A program made the translations under genes and the position numbers. A DNA stretch of 64,000 nucleotides from Diaphorobacter caeni (GTDB lineage: Bacteria > Pseudomonadota > Gammaproteobacteria > Burkholderiales > Burkholderiaceae_C), in contig NZ_JADKYZ010000001.1 in NCBI RefSeq assembly GCF_015354245.1, positions 682,001 through 746,000 of the forward strand. Reading direction: 5' to 3'. Of the stretch, positions 61,677-64,000 are shown one piece after another; positions within the stretch are counted from its first letter, which is position 1; each line of letters opens with the position of its first letter. The notes beneath the pieces were generated by a model that was not told the origin of the DNA, searched no databases, and saw nothing but the letters and a program-made list of their open reading frames with translations.

Positions 61677-63158
61677 ATGTTGAGGATTGATCAGAAAACA
61701 TTGCATGGATATGCGCTCGCAGTCGCCACGGCCCTGACGCTCGGAGTATCGATGGCGCCGATGCAGTCTGCCTTGGCGCAGCCAGCGGCCGCCGCGCGTG
61801 GCCTGCCGGACTTCACCGATCTGGTGGATCAGGTCGGCCCGGCCGTGGTGAACATCCGCACGACGGAGCGTGTGACGCCCGGCGAGAACGCTGCCGGCAT
61901 GGACGAGGAGATGCGCGAGTTCTTCAAGCGTTTCGGCGTGCCGCTCCCCAACCTTCCCAGGCAGCAGTCTCCGCAGCGTCGCAACCAGCAGCCCGAAGAG
62001 CAGCCGCGCGGCGTCGGCTCGGGCTTCATTCTGAGCGGCGATGGCTACGTGATGACCAATGCGCACGTGGTCGAAGGCGCGGATGAGGTGATCGTCACGC
62101 TGACCGACAAGCGTGAATTCAAGGCCAAGATCGTTGGCGCGGACAAGCGTTCCGACGTGGCCGTGGTGAAGATCGACGCGACTGGCCTGCCCGCTGTGAA
62201 GGTCGGCGACGTGAATCGTTTGAAGGTCGGCGAATGGGTGATCGCCATCGGTTCGCCTTTTGGCCTCGACAACACGGTGACCGCAGGCATCGTGAGCGCC
62301 AAGCAGCGCGACACGGGTGACTACCTGCCGCTGATCCAGACCGATGTGGCGGTGAACCCCGGCAACTCTGGCGGTCCGCTGATCAACATGCGCGGCGAAG
62401 TGGTTGGCATCAACAGCCAGATCTATTCGCGCTCGGGCGGCTTCATGGGCATCTCGTTCGCGATTCCGATCGACGAGGCGATCCGCGTGAGCGATCAGCT
62501 GCGCGCGAGCGGGCGCGTCACGCGCGGGCGCATCGGCGTGCAGATCGAACAGGTCTCCAAGGACGTCGCCGAGTCCCTCGGACTGCCGAAGGCGCAGGGC
62601 GCGCTGGTGCGTGGCGTCGAGGTCGGCTCGCCCGCCGAAAAGGCCGGCATCGAAGCGGGAGACGTGATCACCAAGTTCGATGGCAAGGCGGTCGAGAAGA
62701 CGGTCGACCTGCCGCGTCTGGTCGGCAACACCAAGCCCGGCACCAAGTCGAGCGTCACGGTGTACCGTCGCGGACAGGCTCGCGATCTGGCAATCACCAT
62801 CGCTGAAGTCGAGCCCGATGAAAAGACGGCTGCGGCAGGCAAGGGCGGATCGAACAACGCCAAGCCCAAGGCATCCGCGGCCGCTGAGCAGTTGGGCCTG
62901 ATGGTGGCTGAGCTCAGCGATGCGCAGCGCAAGGAACTCAAGCTCAAAGGCGGCGTGCGCGTGACCGAGGTGGCCGATGCCGCCGCGCGCGCGGGCCTGC
63001 GTGAAGGCGACGTGATTCTGAGCGTCGCCAACACCGAGGTGCACAGCGTGAAGGACTTCGACGCGGTTCTGGCCAAGGCCGACAAGAGCAAGCCCATCAA
63101 TGTGCTGTATCGCCGTGGCGAATGGGCTCAATATGCGCTGATCCGCCCCTCGCGCTGA
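61677..63158 (+). CDS. mucD: Periplasmic serine protease DegP/MucD (Do family)
   Basis: A 493-residue HtrA-type protease and chaperone. Signal peptide at the N-terminus (VATALTLGVSMAPMQSALAQ). The protease domain has H130 (TNAHVVEGADE), D160 (KRSDVAVVKID) and S231 (NPGNSGGPLINM); two PDZ domains follow (about 275-370 and 395-485). An extra polar linker (QQSPQRRNQQPEEQPRG) comes before the protease core. As the last gene of the sigma-E cluster it clears misfolded envelope proteins, and MucD-type members also dampen sigma-E signalling. Confidence 0.96.
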   Translation: MLRIDQKTLHGYALAVATALTLGVSMAPMQSALAQPAAAARGLPDFTDLVDQVGPAVVNIRTTERVTPGENAAGMDEEMREFFKRFGVPLPNLPRQQSPQRRNQQPEEQPRGVGSGFILSGDGYVMTNAHVVEGADEVIVTLTDKREFKAKIVGADKRSDVAVVKIDATGLPAVKVGDVNRLKVGEWVIAIGSPFGLDNTVTAGIVSAKQRDTGDYLPLIQTDVAVNPGNSGGPLINMRGEVVGINSQIYSRSGGFMGISFAIPIDEAIRVSDQLRASGRVTRGRIGVQIEQVSKDVAESLGLPKAQGALVRGVEVGSPAEKAGIEAGDVITKFDGKAVEKTVDLPRLVGNTKPGTKSSVTVYRRGQARDLAITIAEVEPDEKTAAAGKGGSNNAKPKASAAAEQLGLMVAELSDAQRKELKLKGGVRVTEVADAAARAGLREGDVILSVANTEVHSVKDFDAVLAKADKSKPINVLYRRGEWAQYALIRPSR

Positions 63159-63197
63159 CTGGCGCAGGACGGTTTCCCCGCTGTGACAACCCGTCTT

Positions 63198-63233
63198 CAA
63201 GCCCCCTTCCTGATCTCGGGAGTGGGGCTTTTT
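63198..63233 (+). terminator. Terminator of the sigma-E operon
   Basis: AAGCCCC (63199-63205) with GGGGCTT (63224-63230), extended inside by CTTCC/GGGAG-like pairing, and followed by T. It lies 41 bp after the mucD stop. Confidence 0.85.
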
Positions 63234-63365
63234 GGAGAGAATTGACGGATCAGGTTGTCAGGTTTCCGGGTTTTTTGCGGTTTCCGCCACGCAAGCCAAT
63301 AACTTTCTTTCTGCGGATTTCTATAGAATAGGGGCGACTCTACAATCAATTTGTGTATAAAAAAT

Positions 63366-63393
63366 TCTCATCCCCTCATGATGTGGGATGAGA
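63366..63393 (+). repeat. 9-bp hairpin in the mucD-lepA gap
   Basis: TCTCATCCC (63366-63374) and GGGATGAGA (63385-63393) pair perfectly around a 10-nt loop. Confidence 0.7.
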
Positions 63394-63591
63394 GCGTTTG
63401 ATGCACAAGCAGTCCACAGATCACACACAAGTTGTTCAAGAAGATCGTGGTAGAATTGTTGATAACCTGTGAATAAACACTCCGTTGCAATGCGGCAACG
63501 GCCCTCCACTGCGGTCGGATGGGCTTCCCGAACAGGCCTTTTTGCCTACAATGAAGCTCCAACTATCGCAGTTGCCAAAGATTGTTGGTTT

Positions 63592-63625
63592 AGGGCGCGT
63601 CGCTTGTTTGACGCGCCCTTTTTTC
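63592..63625 (+). terminator. Strong terminator in front of lepA, with possible antiterminator
   Basis: A perfect 10-bp stem AGGGCGCGTC (63592-63601) with GACGCGCCCT (63610-63619) and a run of T follows. The 3' arm GACGCGC can instead pair with a second GCGCGTC at 63630-63636, which would open the terminator. It ends 44 bp before lepA. Confidence 0.85.
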
Positions 63626-63668
63626 TTGTGCGCGTCTTTGCAATTCAAATACTTGTCGTTTCCCGTTG

Positions 63669-64000
63669 ATGAACCACATCAGAAATTTTTCGATCATTGC
63701 CCACATCGACCACGGCAAATCCACGCTCGCTGACCGATTGATCCAGCGTTGCGGAGGCCTTGCAGAACGCGAGATGGAAGCTCAGGTGCTGGACTCGATG
63801 GACATCGAGAAAGAGCGTGGGATAACCATCAAGGCGCAGACCGCTGCGCTTCAGTACAAGGCCAAGGACGGCAAGACGTACAACCTCAACCTGATCGACA
63901 CGCCCGGTCACGTCGACTTCTCGTATGAGGTGTCGCGTTCGCTGTCGGCATGCGAAGGTGCGCTGCTCGTCGTCGATGCCTCGCAGGGTGTCGAGGCGCA
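63669..64000 (+). CDS. lepA: Elongation factor 4 (LepA), N-terminal part
   Basis: First 110 residues of the ribosomal back-translocase/biogenesis GTPase LepA; the gene runs off the right edge. The G1 motif [14 protein letters not shown], switch region [12 protein letters not shown] and G3 motif [13 protein letters not shown] are intact. No strong ribosome binding site is visible. lepA following the rpoE-mucD cluster is standard for Burkholderiales, where lepB, rnc and era usually come next. Confidence 0.97.
   Translation, partial: MNHIRNFSIIAHIDHGKSTLADRLIQRCGGLAEREMEAQVLDSMDIEKERGITIKAQTAALQYKAKDGKTYNLNLIDTPGHVDFSYEVSRSLSACEGALLVVDASQGVEA

Larger units (their letters stand above)
63234..63668. 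other. Non-coding region upstream of lepA
   Basis: About 435 bp of clearly lower G+C than the flanking genes, with no supported open frame. It holds a 9-bp hairpin (63366-63393), a 7-bp hairpin CCGTTGC/GCAACGG (63482-63501) and a strong terminator (63592-63625). Several TATAAT-like and TACAAT sequences occur, but no -35/-10 pair with good spacing was found. It could hold a small RNA, a long lepA leader, or both. Confidence 0.6.

Noticed and set aside
60183-63200. Minus-strand open frame (1005 codons) opposite rseA, rseB and mucD
   Set aside because: Shadow of the sigma-E cluster; crosses several gene boundaries.
63468-63476. DnaA-box-like TGTGAATAA (complement TTATTCACA)
   Set aside because: A single site with no clustered boxes, no DnaA or DnaN gene nearby and no AT-rich unwinding element; not an origin.

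Overview
The window is a stretch of high-G+C bacterial chromosome, densely coded on both strands. Gene content and order point to a betaproteobacterium of the Burkholderiales, most probably Comamonadaceae. The clues are a TctA-type tricarboxylate transporter subunit, two Bug (TctC-type) solute-binding proteins, the argH/algZ/algR block, the polA/DUF2782/thrB block, and the rne/rluC to fab to rpoE to lepA superblock. The genus cannot be fixed from the sequence alone. I found no rRNA, tRNA, CRISPR array, transposase, integrase or phage gene.

Layout. 0-5.5 kb: C-terminus of TctA with its terminator, an EamA permease, an atypical SDR protein, a BPSS1780-type membrane protein, homoserine kinase and a DUF2782 protein. 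5.5-12.5 kb: DNA polymerase I, a small membrane protein, a CMD-fold protein without its cysteines, an HExxH metallopeptidase-like protein, an exported dienelactone hydrolase and a ZIP metal transporter. 12.6-17.7 kb: algZ-algR divergent from argH, then a Bug protein and an orphan protein. 17.9-33.2 kb: a 1999-residue bacterial alpha-2-macroglobulin and penicillin-binding protein 1C. These two are usually neighbours, but here they are separated by about 7 kb holding a TPR/glycosyltransferase-like protein, a Bug/gamma-glutamyltransferase/GntR operon and a double-domain methylglyoxal synthase. 33-43.4 kb: two more drug/metabolite permeases, a lactate-dehydrogenase-type flavoenzyme, a DUF937-OmpA fusion, a TetR/MaoC divergent pair with clear operators, DinB, QueF, a prolyl-4-hydroxylase-like protein and YaaA. 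43.4-52.5 kb: RNase E, RluC, a HAD phosphatase, a Rieske protein, SppA, an RsmI-like methylase, Maf and YceD. 52.6-64 kb: rpmF and the fatty-acid synthesis cluster plsX-fabHDG-acpP-fabF, then the sigma-E cluster rpoE-rseA-rseB-mucD, and the start of lepA.

How the genes work together. The right third is core housekeeping: RNA processing and ribosome modification, fatty-acid initiation and elongation, and an envelope-stress sigma factor with its anti-sigma, sensor and protease. The middle third is more accessory and carries most of the unusual features. These are the tandem methylglyoxal synthase, phased direct repeats, a large imperfect inverted repeat, and a roughly 133-bp dispersed repeat found twice just behind stop codons. 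I did not find a clear multi-gene novel defence or mobile system. The best leads are the double methylglyoxal synthase, the islet that splits the alpha-2-macroglobulin/PBP1C pair, and RNA-level control candidates in the lepA and rpmF leaders.
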